A stretch of DNA of 64,000 nucleotides. Origin: Chlorobaculum limnaeum (GTDB lineage Bacteria > Bacteroidota > Chlorobiia > Chlorobiales > Chlorobiaceae). Positions 46,749 to 58,586 of this stretch are shown here, piece after piece. Where the stretch lies: NCBI RefSeq assembly GCF_001747405.1, contig NZ_CP017305.1, positions 1,692,001 through 1,756,000 of the forward strand, read 5' to 3'. The notes beneath the pieces are model-generated. The model saw nothing but the letters and a program-made list of their open reading frames with translations, searched no databases and was not told the DNA's origin. Both the position numbers and the translations under genes were made by a program. Within the stretch, counting starts at the first letter, position 1; the number at the start of each line of letters is the position of its first letter.

Positions 46749-46773
46749 GCTTGTTCAGCGATTTTTTTTCGTT

Positions 46774-47739
46774 TCATTCAATTTTCCAGCAAGCCGCCAA
46801 ATGCCCGGCTTCATGCTCACGGAGCGGCGGCTGCTCTTTCCGGCAGTGGTCGTCGGCGAGAGGACAGCGCCCGGCGAAGCGGCACCCCTCCGGCAGGCGC
46901 GTGGCGCTCGGCACGTTCCCCTCGATCACGTTCAGCCGCTCCTGCCTGGCGCCAAGCCGCGGAATCGACTTGAGCAGCCCCTGCGTGTATGGATGGAGCG
47001 GGTTCTCGAAAATGTGCCGCACGGTGCCGCTCTCGGCGATACGCGAGGCGTACATCACGACCACCTCCTCGCACAGCTCGGCCACGACGCCGAAGTCGTG
47101 GGTGATCAGCATCACGCTCATGCCCCGCTCCTGGCGGAGCCTGCCGATGAGTTCGAGAATCTGCGCCTGCACGGTCACATCGAGCGCCGTGGTCGGCTCG
47201 TCGGCGATGAGCAGCTCCGGCCCGCAGGAGAGCGCCATGGCGATCATCACCCGCTGTCGCATCCCGCCGGACATTTCGTGCGGGTAAGAGTCGATGCGCT
47301 CGGAAGGATTCGGAATGCCGACGAGGTTCAGCAGCTCGACCGCCTGCTTTCGCGCCTCGGCCTTGCTCACGTCGCGGTGGTTGAGAATCTGCTCCATGAT
47401 CTGGTCGCCGCAGGTGAATACCGGATTGAGCGAGCTCATCGGCTCCTGAAAGATCATGGCAATCTCGTTGCCTCGAATCTTGCGCATCTCGGCTTCGCTT
47501 GCCTTTACGATGCTGCGCCCTTTCCAGAGGATGTCGCCCCCGGCGAAATAGCCCGGCGGCATCGGCACGAGCCGCATGATCGAGAGCGCCGTCACCGACT
47601 TGCCGCACCCCGACTCGCCGACGATACCGATGATGCGGTTCTGGGCGAGCGAAAAGCTCACGCCATCGACAGCCTTGGCGATACCGCTATCGGTACGGTA
47701 CCAGGTTTTGAGATCCTTGAGTTCGAGAATATGCTCCAT
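46774..47739 (-). CDS. peptide/nickel-type ABC transporter ATP-binding protein (DppD/OppD-like)
   Basis: 321 residues. Walker A GESGCGKS near 40, Q-loop [15 protein letters not shown], signature [15 protein letters not shown] near 158, Walker [13 protein letters not shown] near 177, H-loop LITHDFGVV, and the oligopeptide-family C-terminal extension with cysteines ([20 protein letters not shown]). The permease and binding-protein genes are not adjacent. It ends 26 bases before phoB on the same strand, so it may lead into the phoBR operon. Confidence 0.92.
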   Translation of the reverse strand: MEHILELKDLKTWYRTDSGIAKAVDGVSFSLAQNRIIGIVGESGCGKSVTALSIMRLVPMPPGYFAGGDILWKGRSIVKASEAEMRKIRGNEIAMIFQEPMSSLNPVFTCGDQIMEQILNHRDVSKAEARKQAVELLNLVGIPNPSERIDSYPHEMSGGMRQRVMIAMALSCGPELLIADEPTTALDVTVQAQILELIGRLRQERGMSVMLITHDFGVVAELCEEVVVMYASRIAESGTVRHIFENPLHPYTQGLLKSIPRLGARQERLNVIEGNVPSATRLPEGCRFAGRCPLADDHCRKEQPPLREHEAGHLAACWKIE

Positions 47740-48044
47740 AATCCGATTGCGCAGCGCCCAACCCGGCCAACAGCCAGCGACGCCCTTGATTTTACGAAAT
47801 TGAATGTACCACAGTCAAGGGTGACAATTCAGCCACCCCGCCCCCGCCAAGCCCTAATTTGCACAAATTTCACAAAGTTCACGGGGGGAAAGTTCGCGGG
47901 GGAATTCAGCGCCTGTCATTGCGAGGAGCGGAGCGACGTGGCAATCCGGCGGATGATACACGACTCACGAATCACTAAGCGTAAAGTCTTGGTATAATAT
48001 CGATTTTATAAGAATTTTTGGCAGCAATACTTAGATGTTATTAC
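47740..48044. repeat. intergenic region with dispersed repeat
   Basis: TGTCATTGCGAGGAGCGGAG-CGACGTGGCAATCC (about 47919-47954) is the consensus form of a palindrome-like intergenic repeat (ATTGCGAG... matches pieces at 31234 and 31391). No gene is visible in these 305 bases. The region marks the change from GC-rich core DNA to the AT-rich OLD gene. Confidence 0.5.
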
Positions 48045-49772
48045 CTATCCGTCCACTGAAACATCTTGTTGTGCTTTTTCTTTTTCTCTGAGTCTGGTCT
48101 CCAAAGCGTTAATCAGTGATTCAATAATAAGTTTGTCTTGAACGTTTGTTGCTTCCTTGGGATTCAGTGAGACCTGTTTTGCGACCATATATTTTATATC
48201 TTTCTCTATGGAATCATCCCAAGGCTTCCCATGAGCATCGAATACATCTTTTAGTCGCTCTGACCACTTTTTCTTTCCTCTAAACTTCGGGATTGATAAA
48301 TTGATATGATACTTATTCTCAATTGATGCCTTATAAATATCTACAGCAAATAAATCTTCAATTTCACTTTCGTTTCGTCCATAAGCCTTTGCGAGATTAA
48401 TCTGACCATCTTCAAGCAAGCCACTGTCTTTTGCTTTTTTATAAGATTCCCTTCCACACCGATCATCATCAACGAACACATGATATAAACATATTGCATC
48501 GCGAAGTAAACTGATTTTGTAAGATAAATTAGTACCTCCGTTTAATGAGTCAAAAGCAAGCGATCCATTTTCAATAGCTTTTGACAAATACTCAGAATAT
48601 CCTTGAATAATTGCTTTTAAGCTAATAATATCATCTTCACCTTCGACAACCAGCACCATCTCTGCATTTCTCAAATTATCAGAAGCACGAACACCAAGTA
48701 TTGTTCTTATTTCTTCAACATTTTTTGCGGGTTTAGCTTTACGGTCATTAACTATAATATTATTTGATATGGCTCGTCTATCAACAAAAAGAGGATTATG
48801 AGATGTGATTATAATTTGATGTTTTTCGCTCAGCTTATCAATAACTTCTTTTAACTCATGAATTGCATTGGGATGAAGATGGGATTCTGGTTCTTCTATG
48901 GCAATGACGAACTTCTTACCACCAGATGTTCTATCTGATGCGTGACGTATAATTCCTAATGCCGCTAAACTTTGCACTCCATCACCTTTATACTGCAATG
49001 GCGTCATAGTTCCATCATCAACCAACACTTCAGTGCCTCTTCGAAATGCCTGCATTCTTTCTGCTTGAGGTAATTCAATTTTGACTTTTTTAACTTGGGG
49101 TAAAAATTTTTTTAAAGTTTGGTAAATACTAACTGATAAAGTTTCGAGAATAGGTTTTTGTAATTCTTCAATCTTTTTCAGTGCATTTTGATAATCTGGA
49201 TGATCTTCAATACCTAATAATTCACGATTAACAAGGTCTGATACTATATCTTGTGCGGATTGGGCTGTTCTAACGGCAGGAATATGTTCAAATTCAATCC
49301 GACTAGAAACAAAATCAGCAATTTGAGGTGATTTCTTGGATAATGAAGCTGAACCCTTTCCCTTCTTATGATACGAAACAGTCACTCCATTTTTTCCAAT
49401 TCCTATTTTAATAGGTAGATTTCCAGTGATTCTACTATTTACCTCTTGATAAAACTCATCGTACTCTTTGTCTTCCAGCGTAAACTCTAAAATTATCTCA
49501 GTCTCCCCATTAGGATACTTTTTTTGAAGATTAATAGGATAATCCTTTTCCCAATTATAACCACGAGCACTATTAATTGTTCGATAACGCCGACCAAACA
49601 TAAATCTTTGTCGATCTCTTGTAAGAATTGTCATGGCTAATACCAAACCACGAAGAATATTCGATTTACCTTCATTATTTGGGCCAATCAACACGGTTGA
49701 TCGTCCCAAACGAATTCGTTTGGCGGAAGAAATGCTTCTATATTGAGATACCGAAATTGCGTGTAATTTCAT
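48045..49772 (-). CDS. OLD-family ATP-dependent endonuclease (ATPase-TOPRIM)
   Basis: 575 residues. ABC/SMC-like ATPase: Walker A GPNNEGKS (30-37), a coiled/linker region (about 120-230), a signature-like YKGDGVQSLAAL near 265, Walker B FVIAIEEPESHLHP near 291, H-loop TSHNPLFVD near 322. C-terminal TOPRIM: VVEGEDD near 374 and VDDDRCG near 432. The size and layout match class 1 OLD nucleases and the GajA protein of Gabija anti-phage systems, but no UvrD-like GajB gene is adjacent. The gene is strongly AT-rich compared with all neighbours, so acquired recently. Confidence 0.88.
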   Translation of the reverse strand: MKLHAISVSQYRSISSAKRIRLGRSTVLIGPNNEGKSNILRGLVLAMTILTRDRQRFMFGRRYRTINSARGYNWEKDYPINLQKKYPNGETEIILEFTLEDKEYDEFYQEVNSRITGNLPIKIGIGKNGVTVSYHKKGKGSASLSKKSPQIADFVSSRIEFEHIPAVRTAQSAQDIVSDLVNRELLGIEDHPDYQNALKKIEELQKPILETLSVSIYQTLKKFLPQVKKVKIELPQAERMQAFRRGTEVLVDDGTMTPLQYKGDGVQSLAALGIIRHASDRTSGGKKFVIAIEEPESHLHPNAIHELKEVIDKLSEKHQIIITSHNPLFVDRRAISNNIIVNDRKAKPAKNVEEIRTILGVRASDNLRNAEMVLVVEGEDDIISLKAIIQGYSEYLSKAIENGSLAFDSLNGGTNLSYKISLLRDAICLYHVFVDDDRCGRESYKKAKDSGLLEDGQINLAKAYGRNESEIEDLFAVDIYKASIENKYHINLSIPKFRGKKKWSERLKDVFDAHGKPWDDSIEKDIKYMVAKQVSLNPKEATNVQDKLIIESLINALETRLREKEKAQQDVSVDG

Positions 49773-49796
49773 CTAATCTTCTCCGTCTTATTATAT

Positions 49797-50171
49797 TTAT
49801 TCTGATTTATCATTTCCAGAATCATGTATAGCTTCAACCGGCACCATCTCTTCAATGAGAGTTTCCGGCGCAATATCCTGTTCGTGCGGCCAGGCGACAG
49901 CGACAAAAAGAATCCCGACCTGATTGAAATAATGCACATCTTTCAGCTCCCGAAAGACGCCGCGATCAAGGTAAGGCTTCATATCAAACACACCCTGACG
50001 CCCATCTTCAATTTCAACATAAATGCGATAATCAGGTAACGGCTTGACAACTTTTACGTCCAAAGCCCTGCAATGACGAGCAATTTGCTCATCGGCATCG
50101 GGTGCCCGCTTGAGCTTGCCCGCCTCAAAGGCTTCAAGGATTTCCCGTTCTTCTGTATCAAAGTTACTCAT
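49797..50171 (-). CDS. DUF2442 protein with BrnA-like N-terminus
   Basis: 124 residues: a charged helical front (NFDTEEREILEAFEAGKLKRAPDADEQIARHCRAL) and a DUF2442 domain (VKPLPDYRIYVEIEDGRQGVFDMKPYLDRGVFRELKDVHYFNQVGILFVAVAWPHEQDIAPETL). DUF2442 proteins usually act as partners of DUF4160 or of toxins in type II-like modules; no partner is next to it. It is 24 bases upstream of the OLD gene and same strand, so the two may be co-transcribed. Confidence 0.85.
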   Translation of the reverse strand: MSNFDTEEREILEAFEAGKLKRAPDADEQIARHCRALDVKVVKPLPDYRIYVEIEDGRQGVFDMKPYLDRGVFRELKDVHYFNQVGILFVAVAWPHEQDIAPETLIEEMVPVEAIHDSGNDKSE

Positions 50172-50434
50172 GAGTAAACCCGGAATTCTGCATCAGACAA
50201 CCTGTAATCCAAGTGTAAATCTAACGAAGCTTATCGGTTATACCAACACTTTGCCGCGCTCGCGCCCTGCCGCGCCACGTAGCCGTCAGCTCATCCCCGG
50301 CTTCCGAAAAGCGGCACTGCGCAAATCCAGCGTATAGATACCAGATACCGGCAATTCACGCTACCACACTGGTATTCGTAACTCGTCGTCACTACGATTG
50401 CTTCCTGAATAAAGGCTGTTTATTATATTGCCTG
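50172..50434. other. intergenic region, no gene seen
   Basis: About 260 bases between the DUF2442 gene and mfd. No coding frame is convincing. It should hold the two divergent promoters. Confidence 0.4.
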
Positions 50435-50560
50435 TTGTATAAATCTCAACAGGTACAACCGGCCACCCGCATGAGCGACTGGCGGCTGGGTTGTCTGCTC
50501 CACGGAATGCCTCCAAGGAGTTCTCCCCTTTTGCCCGAAATCAGTATCGACGCCCGTCTC

Positions 50561-53863
<3,303 letters not shown>

Positions 53864-53887
53864 AATCGCTATTTCCGCTTTCCTTCC

Positions 53888-53924
53888 TATAAGTCTTATA
53901 GGTCGTACAGGACTTATACGACCT
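53888..53924. repeat. nested inverted repeats after mfd
   Basis: TATAAGTC (53888-53895) pairs with GACTTATA (53911-53918), while AGGTCGTA (53900-53907) pairs with TACGACCT (53917-53924), so two alternative stems compete. This TATAAGTCTTATAGGTCGTA unit looks like a dispersed intergenic repeat and may end mfd transcription. Confidence 0.55.
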
Positions 53925-54030
53925 ATTCTTCCATAAGGACAGCCGCAAGGGACTGCCCGCCCCCCCCCATGACCCGACTTTTAACAATCGTTTAGAAACT
54001 AATTCCTGAACCGGAAAGGTTAATGGCTTT

Positions 54031-54049
54031 ATGAAGTAATTCACTTCAT
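54031..54049. promoter_or_regulatory. perfect palindrome upstream of csmX
   Basis: ATGAAGT-AATTC-ACTTCAT lies 21 bases before the csmX start. A perfect 7-bp inverted repeat at this place could be a regulator site or part of the 5' leader. Confidence 0.4.
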
Positions 54050-54069
54050 GAACATAAAACCACACAGTC

Positions 54070-54735
54070 ATGAACATTACAATTAATAACAGAGAGTGTT
54101 CAGCCCATGTTGGGGATAGATTGCTCGACGTAGCTCGCATTCATCATAGCCATATAGGATATTTCTGCGGCGGCAACGCCATCTGCCAGACCTGTTACGT
54201 CAGGGTGCTCGAAGGGGCGGAGCTGCTTTCGCCGATGAGCGACGCCGAGAAGGCGATGCTTTCCGACAAGCTGATCAAGGAGGGTACGCGAATGGGTTGC
54301 CAGACTCTCATAGAGAAACCCGGAAAGATCACGGTTCTTTCGGAGGTCGAGGCGGCCAAACAGATGGCCCTCGAAAATCCTCTCCAGCTTCCGGCGTACA
54401 TGGGCAAAATGGGGTGGGAATCGGCGGTCAAGTTCACCGATACGATTACCTTCCAGTCAGAACGCGAAAAGACCGGCCACCCGATCGAGCCTACCCAGTT
54501 GCTCCACGACGTGATCTCGGGCATTGGCGATGCCATTCAGCTCGTGATCAACGCCATTCAGGCCGCTTTCGGAGTGAAGCATCCGGCGGACAAGCTCCAG
54601 CTCAAAGCGGACAACGGATGCGGCTGCGATGCGGCGCTCCTGGCGAAAACAGCAACTTGTGGCAACGGGCACGGCAGAGTTGTCTCTCCGGAAGTACTCC
54701 AGCTTCATCGGGAGAGAGGCGCGGTCTGCAACTGA
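54070..54735 (+). CDS. csmX: chlorosome envelope [2Fe-2S] protein CsmX
   Basis: 221 residues. The N-terminal adrenodoxin-like ferredoxin domain has cluster cysteines 33, 39, 42 and 77 (YFCGGNAICQTCYVRV, C-x5-C-x2-C, then MGCQT). The C-terminal half is more hydrophobic (SGIGDAIQLVINAIQAAFGV) and has a glycine/cysteine-rich NGCGCDAALL stretch. In green sulfur bacteria CsmI, CsmJ and CsmX share this structure and sit in the chlorosome envelope, where they are thought to quench or restore energy transfer with redox state. The csmX-csmJ order and lengths fit; the split between CsmX and CsmJ is by size and neighbourhood. Confidence 0.85.
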   Translation: MNITINNRECSAHVGDRLLDVARIHHSHIGYFCGGNAICQTCYVRVLEGAELLSPMSDAEKAMLSDKLIKEGTRMGCQTLIEKPGKITVLSEVEAAKQMALENPLQLPAYMGKMGWESAVKFTDTITFQSEREKTGHPIEPTQLLHDVISGIGDAIQLVINAIQAAFGVKHPADKLQLKADNGCGCDAALLAKTATCGNGHGRVVSPEVLQLHRERGAVCN

Positions 54736-54747
54736 CCCGCTCTTGTG

Positions 54748-54774
54748 AAAAAAGCCGGAGCACCCGGCTTTTTT
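54748..54774 (+). terminator. rho-independent terminator between csmX and csmJ
   Basis: AAAAAAGCCGG, AGCAC loop, CCGGCTTTTTT. It separates the two chlorosome genes into different transcripts or sets their ratio. Confidence 0.9.
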
Positions 54775-54813
54775 CATTTTCGCTCATCTGGCGAAATACC
54801 GCCCGAAGTACTC

Positions 54814-54842
54814 TTTGAAACCCATCGAACCGGAAGTATATT
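54814..54842 (+). promoter_or_regulatory. candidate promoter of csmJ
   Basis: TTTGAA (54814-54819), 17 bases, TATATT (54837-54842), 65 bases before the csmJ start and just after the terminator. Confidence 0.45.
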
Positions 54843-54906
54843 TCTACATAGAGAAACCTTCGGCACTTATCTGCGAATAATCGTTCACCATGTCAATCTC
54901 ACCGCC

Positions 54907-55584
54907 ATGATTATCTACATCAACGACAAACCTTGCGATGCCAAGGTTGGGGATCTGCTCCTCAACACCGCGAAACAGAACAAGTCGCATATCGGCTATA
55001 TCTGCGGCGGCAACGCTATCTGCCAGAGCTGCTTCGTCTATGTGCTCGAAGGGGCCGACTGCCTCTCCAAACCGGGCGAGGATGAAAAAGCTTTTATCTC
55101 CGACAAGCTTTTAGCGGAGGGCGGACGCCTCGCCTGCCGCACCACCATCGTCAAGGAAGGAACAATCCGTGTGCTGAGCCGCGCCGAAAAATTCCGGCGG
55201 ATCGTGCTCGGGCTGAACCTCCCCGACTTCATCACCTACGCGCAGGCCATCGGTTACAACGTGACCACCAAACTCCCCTCCGGCGTTTCGAGCATCGTGT
55301 CGAGAGTGCAGAGCGGACGGCTCAAGCCGGTCGAGTCGATCGGCAAGATCGCCAGCGGCCTCAGCCCGGCGTCGCAGCTCGTATACAATAATTTCGTCGA
55401 GGCATTCCCCTTCATGCAGATGCCTCTCGATATGGCTGGCAACACGGCCAAAGGGGCCATCGACACCGCGTCCGGGGCGCTTTGCGCGGTCAGCGGCGGG
55501 CGGCTGCACCTGCCGGGCTCGACCTGCGCGACCCACGACAAACCGGCGGAAGCCATCGAGCGCATTACCATTTCGGCCAAATAA
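54907..55584 (+). CDS. csmJ: chlorosome envelope [2Fe-2S] protein CsmJ
   Basis: 225 residues, the length of CsmJ. Ferredoxin domain with cysteines 33, 39, 42 and 77 (YICGGNAICQSCFVYV, RLACRT) is close to that of csmX, and the C-terminal half is hydrophobic and distinct (NLPDFITYAQAIGYNV, SGLSPASQLVYNNFVEAFPFMQMPLDMAGNTAKGAIDTASGALC). The paralogues clearly arose by duplication. ATG at 54907 is chosen, as the frame upstream contains the terminator. Its own promoter is proposed at 54814. Confidence 0.87.
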   Translation: MIIYINDKPCDAKVGDLLLNTAKQNKSHIGYICGGNAICQSCFVYVLEGADCLSKPGEDEKAFISDKLLAEGGRLACRTTIVKEGTIRVLSRAEKFRRIVLGLNLPDFITYAQAIGYNVTTKLPSGVSSIVSRVQSGRLKPVESIGKIASGLSPASQLVYNNFVEAFPFMQMPLDMAGNTAKGAIDTASGALCAVSGGRLHLPGSTCATHDKPAEAIERITISAK

Positions 55585-55777
55585 GCCGCACGAACCTTTG
55601 ACCGGCGCCTCCGGGAGGCCATCGACGACCACCGGAGGTGCTCAGCTTTGCACAGCGCTGTTTCAGAAATCCTGACGATCTTTACCGACGATGGGCTACT
55701 CATCCGATTTTGGAACTATCGAATTCGAACTTGGAGTGAAGACTCTCGAACGCTGGTTGCTCAAGCCGGAAAAAACG

Positions 55778-56911
55778 ATGAACATCGCCATCGCCATTCC
55801 CAAAGAGCGCGCCCAGGACGAGCGACGCGTGGCCATTTCACCGGCAGGAGTCCAGATACTCTCCGAACAGGGCATCCGGGTGGTGGTCGAAAGCAATGCG
55901 GGCCACTTCTGCAATTTTCCTGACAACGATTACGCCGAAGCCGGAGCGATCATCGCCGCAAGCCCGGAGGAGCTTTACCCGCAAGCCAACGTCATCGTCA
56001 AGGTCTCGCCACCGCAACCCGAAGAGCTCCACCTCCTCTTGCCCGGCCAGATGCTCATCTCGGCGGTGCACCTCGGCACGGTAAGCCGGCAGATGATCAG
56101 GACACTGATCGACAAGAACATCACGGCGCTCGGCTTCGAATTCATCGAAACACGTGACGGCGAACTGCCCATCGTCCGGACGCTGAGCGAAATCGCCGGA
56201 TCGCTGGCGATCCAGACGGCGGCGAAATACCTCGAAACCGGTTACGGCGGCAGCGGTATTCTGCTCGGCGGCATCGCCGGAGTGCCTCCCGCGCACGTCA
56301 CGATCATCGGCGCGGGCACGGTAGGCCTTTTCGCCGCGCAGGACGCGCTCGGTCTCGGCGCGCAGGTGACGGTGATCGACAAGGAAATCAACCGTTTGCG
56401 GCGATTCGAGGCATTCTTCAACCGCCACCTGGTGACAGCCATCGCTAACGAGCACTACATCTCGCAGCTCGCGAAAATATCCGACGTCATGATCGGAGCG
56501 CTCAGCCCCAAGTTGAAGCTGGGCAAGCCGCTGGTGAGCGAACAGGTGGTCAAAATGATGAAGCCCGGCTCGGTGATCATCGATGTTTCGATCGATCAGG
56601 GGGCCTGCTTCGGCACCAGCCGCCATACGACGCACACCAACCCGATTTACGTCAAGCATGGCGTAACCCACTACTGCGTGCCGAACATTCCATCAGCCGT
56701 AGCCAAAACCGCGACCTTTGCCCTGACCAACACGCTCCTTCCATTTCTGCTGAAGCTGAACGCCTACCAGACCATTCCGGAAATCCTCTGGAACAGCCAC
56801 AGCCTCAGAAAAGGCGCCTACCTCTACAAAGGGTACGTCACCAAGAAAATCCTCGCCGAACTCACCGATCTCCCCTTCCGCGAAATCGACATGCTGCTCG
56901 CCACGGCGTAA
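55778..56911 (+). CDS. alanine dehydrogenase-like protein, divergent
   Basis: A 377-residue member of the alanine dehydrogenase/transhydrogenase family ([28 protein letters not shown]). The active-site Arg (ERRVAISP), Lys (IVKVSPP) and His (SAVHLG) positions and the Rossmann motif ([26 protein letters not shown]) are kept. The loop that reads VGAVLxPGAxAPKLV in true alanine dehydrogenases reads [15 protein letters not shown] here, and [21 protein letters not shown] replaces GGCFETSRPTTH. A different substrate or a related amino-acid activity is possible. It lies between csmJ and crtH. Confidence 0.85.
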   Translation: MNIAIAIPKERAQDERRVAISPAGVQILSEQGIRVVVESNAGHFCNFPDNDYAEAGAIIAASPEELYPQANVIVKVSPPQPEELHLLLPGQMLISAVHLGTVSRQMIRTLIDKNITALGFEFIETRDGELPIVRTLSEIAGSLAIQTAAKYLETGYGGSGILLGGIAGVPPAHVTIIGAGTVGLFAAQDALGLGAQVTVIDKEINRLRRFEAFFNRHLVTAIANEHYISQLAKISDVMIGALSPKLKLGKPLVSEQVVKMMKPGSVIIDVSIDQGACFGTSRHTTHTNPIYVKHGVTHYCVPNIPSAVAKTATFALTNTLLPFLLKLNAYQTIPEILWNSHSLRKGAYLYKGYVTKKILAELTDLPFREIDMLLATA

Positions 56912-56984
56912 AAAAGGGCGGCCACAAGAGCCGCCCCTACATTATCCTGTCCACCAGATCCACAAAGTCCACACTGCACCAAAC

Positions 56985-58497
56985 TCACAGGTAATCGAGC
57001 GCTTTGCCGAGCTGCCGCGCGATGTACGAGGCGCACGATACGCCGGAGTAGGTCACGGCGATCACCCCCTGACCGGGGAAGGTGCTGTCTCCGGCGACAA
57101 ACAAATTCTTTACCGGCGTACGGTTCTGCGGCTTCAGCAGGATGTTCTGACCCGGCTTGAGCAGCGGGCCGTAGGAGCCGTCGCGGCGGTTGAGATAGCG
57201 CACGTGGCTCTGCGGCGTAGCGGTCACCATCAGCTCGACCGCCCCCTGCACTCCCGGCAGCAGGCGTTCGACTCGCGCGATGAGCGACTTCGCGAAAGCC
57301 TCTTTGGCGCTCCTGTATTCCGCGCCGCGATAGTCGTACTGCTCCCACTGCCATGTTTCGGCGGTCACGAAAAGGTGCAGCGCATGCTTGCCGGGCGGCG
57401 CGAGCGATGGATCGAGCAACGACGGGGCGGAGAAGTAGATCGTGCCGCCAAGCTGGTCGTACGTCGACCAGTCGCCGACGATGATGTGGTGCATATGAAA
57501 TCCCTGCGGCACGATCGACGCATCGACTCCGAGCCAGATCTGGAACCAGCTCGGAGCCTTGATGAAACGGTCTTCCGGAATCCGCAGCCGGGGATCGTCC
57601 ACAAGCTTGCTGAAGGTGTCCCAAATCGTAGCGTTGCTCACCACCGCTTTCGCTCTCACCTCCGCGCCGTCAGGGAGACGGACGCCGACCGCCGTCCCGT
57701 TCTCGACGATCACCTGCGCCACTTCGCAGCCGAACCGCACCGATCCGCCAAACTTCTCGATCCCCTTCACCAGCGCCGACGGGATCGCCCCGGAGCCGCC
57801 GACGGGATAATTGATGCCGCCGTGATGGCGGTCGGCGAGACAGATGCCCGCGTTGACCAGCGGCGTCGAAATGGCATCCTGCACCGCCCACGAGTAGGAT
57901 TCGAGATCGATAAAACGCAGCAGCTCCGGATCGCTGACGAAACGCCGCGCCGTCTTGCCCATCGAAAAGAGCGTTTTGACGCCAAGCGCCGCAGCCTTGA
58001 GGGGATGGCGCGCACCGACAATCCCCAGATGCATCACATCTTCGAGCGACCCGGCAGGCAGTGCATTGAGAATTTCGTAGACCGACTCGAGTTCGTCGTA
58101 AAACTTCCGGATGCCCTCGCGCTCATGCGGAAAGCGGCGGCAGAGCGATTCGAGAAAACGCTCGCGGTCAAACCACGCAGGAACTTCGAAGCCTGCGGGC
58201 AGATGGTAGTGAATCTGCACCGGATCGGAAATGGTCTCGATCTCGACGCCGAGCTTGCGGAAAATCCGCGTATGCAAGTTGAGCGTCCCCCGCGAGTCGT
58301 CTTCGCAGAAACCGTAAAAAACCGAAGCCCCAGCATCGAAAGTGTATCCGCCCTTCTGAAACGAAGAGCAGCTTCCGCCGGGAAAAGTGTTTTTTTCGTA
58401 CACAATGGGTTGAAAAGCCCCGCTCCTGCAACAACGCCGCCGTCGTCAGACCTCCGATCCCCGCTCCAATGACAATGACATCAACCGTTTCGACCAT
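56985..58497 (-). pseudogene. crtH: CrtH-type carotenoid isomerase gene, frameshifted near its start
   Basis: Residues after the shift match the prolycopene isomerase/CrtI-like FAD oxidoreductase family (YEKNTFPGGSCSSFQKGGYTFDAGASVFYGF, INYPVGGSGAIPSALVKGIEKFGG, NLFVAGDSTFPGQGVIAVTYSGVSCA). CrtH converts poly-cis lycopene to all-trans lycopene for chlorobactene and other carotenoids. ATG 58497 opens MVETVDVIVIGAGIGGLTTAALLQERGF, the FAD-binding front, but at a four-T run (coding strand; A4 at 58413-58416) the frame is wrong; removing one T joins ...ERGFQPIVYEKNTFPGG exactly. The unbroken downstream frame from GTG 58403 lacks the nucleotide fold. In C. tepidum crtH also lies next to csmJ. Confidence 0.88.
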
Positions 58498-58586
58498 TTT
58501 TCACATTTTTTGGTATCGAGTCAACCCCTTTTTTGAAAAGCAACTTTTGGGGCTTGACTCCAGACTCTCTAAAGATATATTTTTAT

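Noticed and set aside
47919-47954. Repeat near 47930 as a CRISPR or attachment site
   Set aside because: It occurs as single copies scattered in intergenic DNA with variable flanks, fitting a dispersed intergenic repeat rather than an array or att site.
48045-49772. Complete Gabija system
   Set aside because: The OLD protein resembles GajA in size and motifs, but no UvrD-like GajB gene is next to it on either side.
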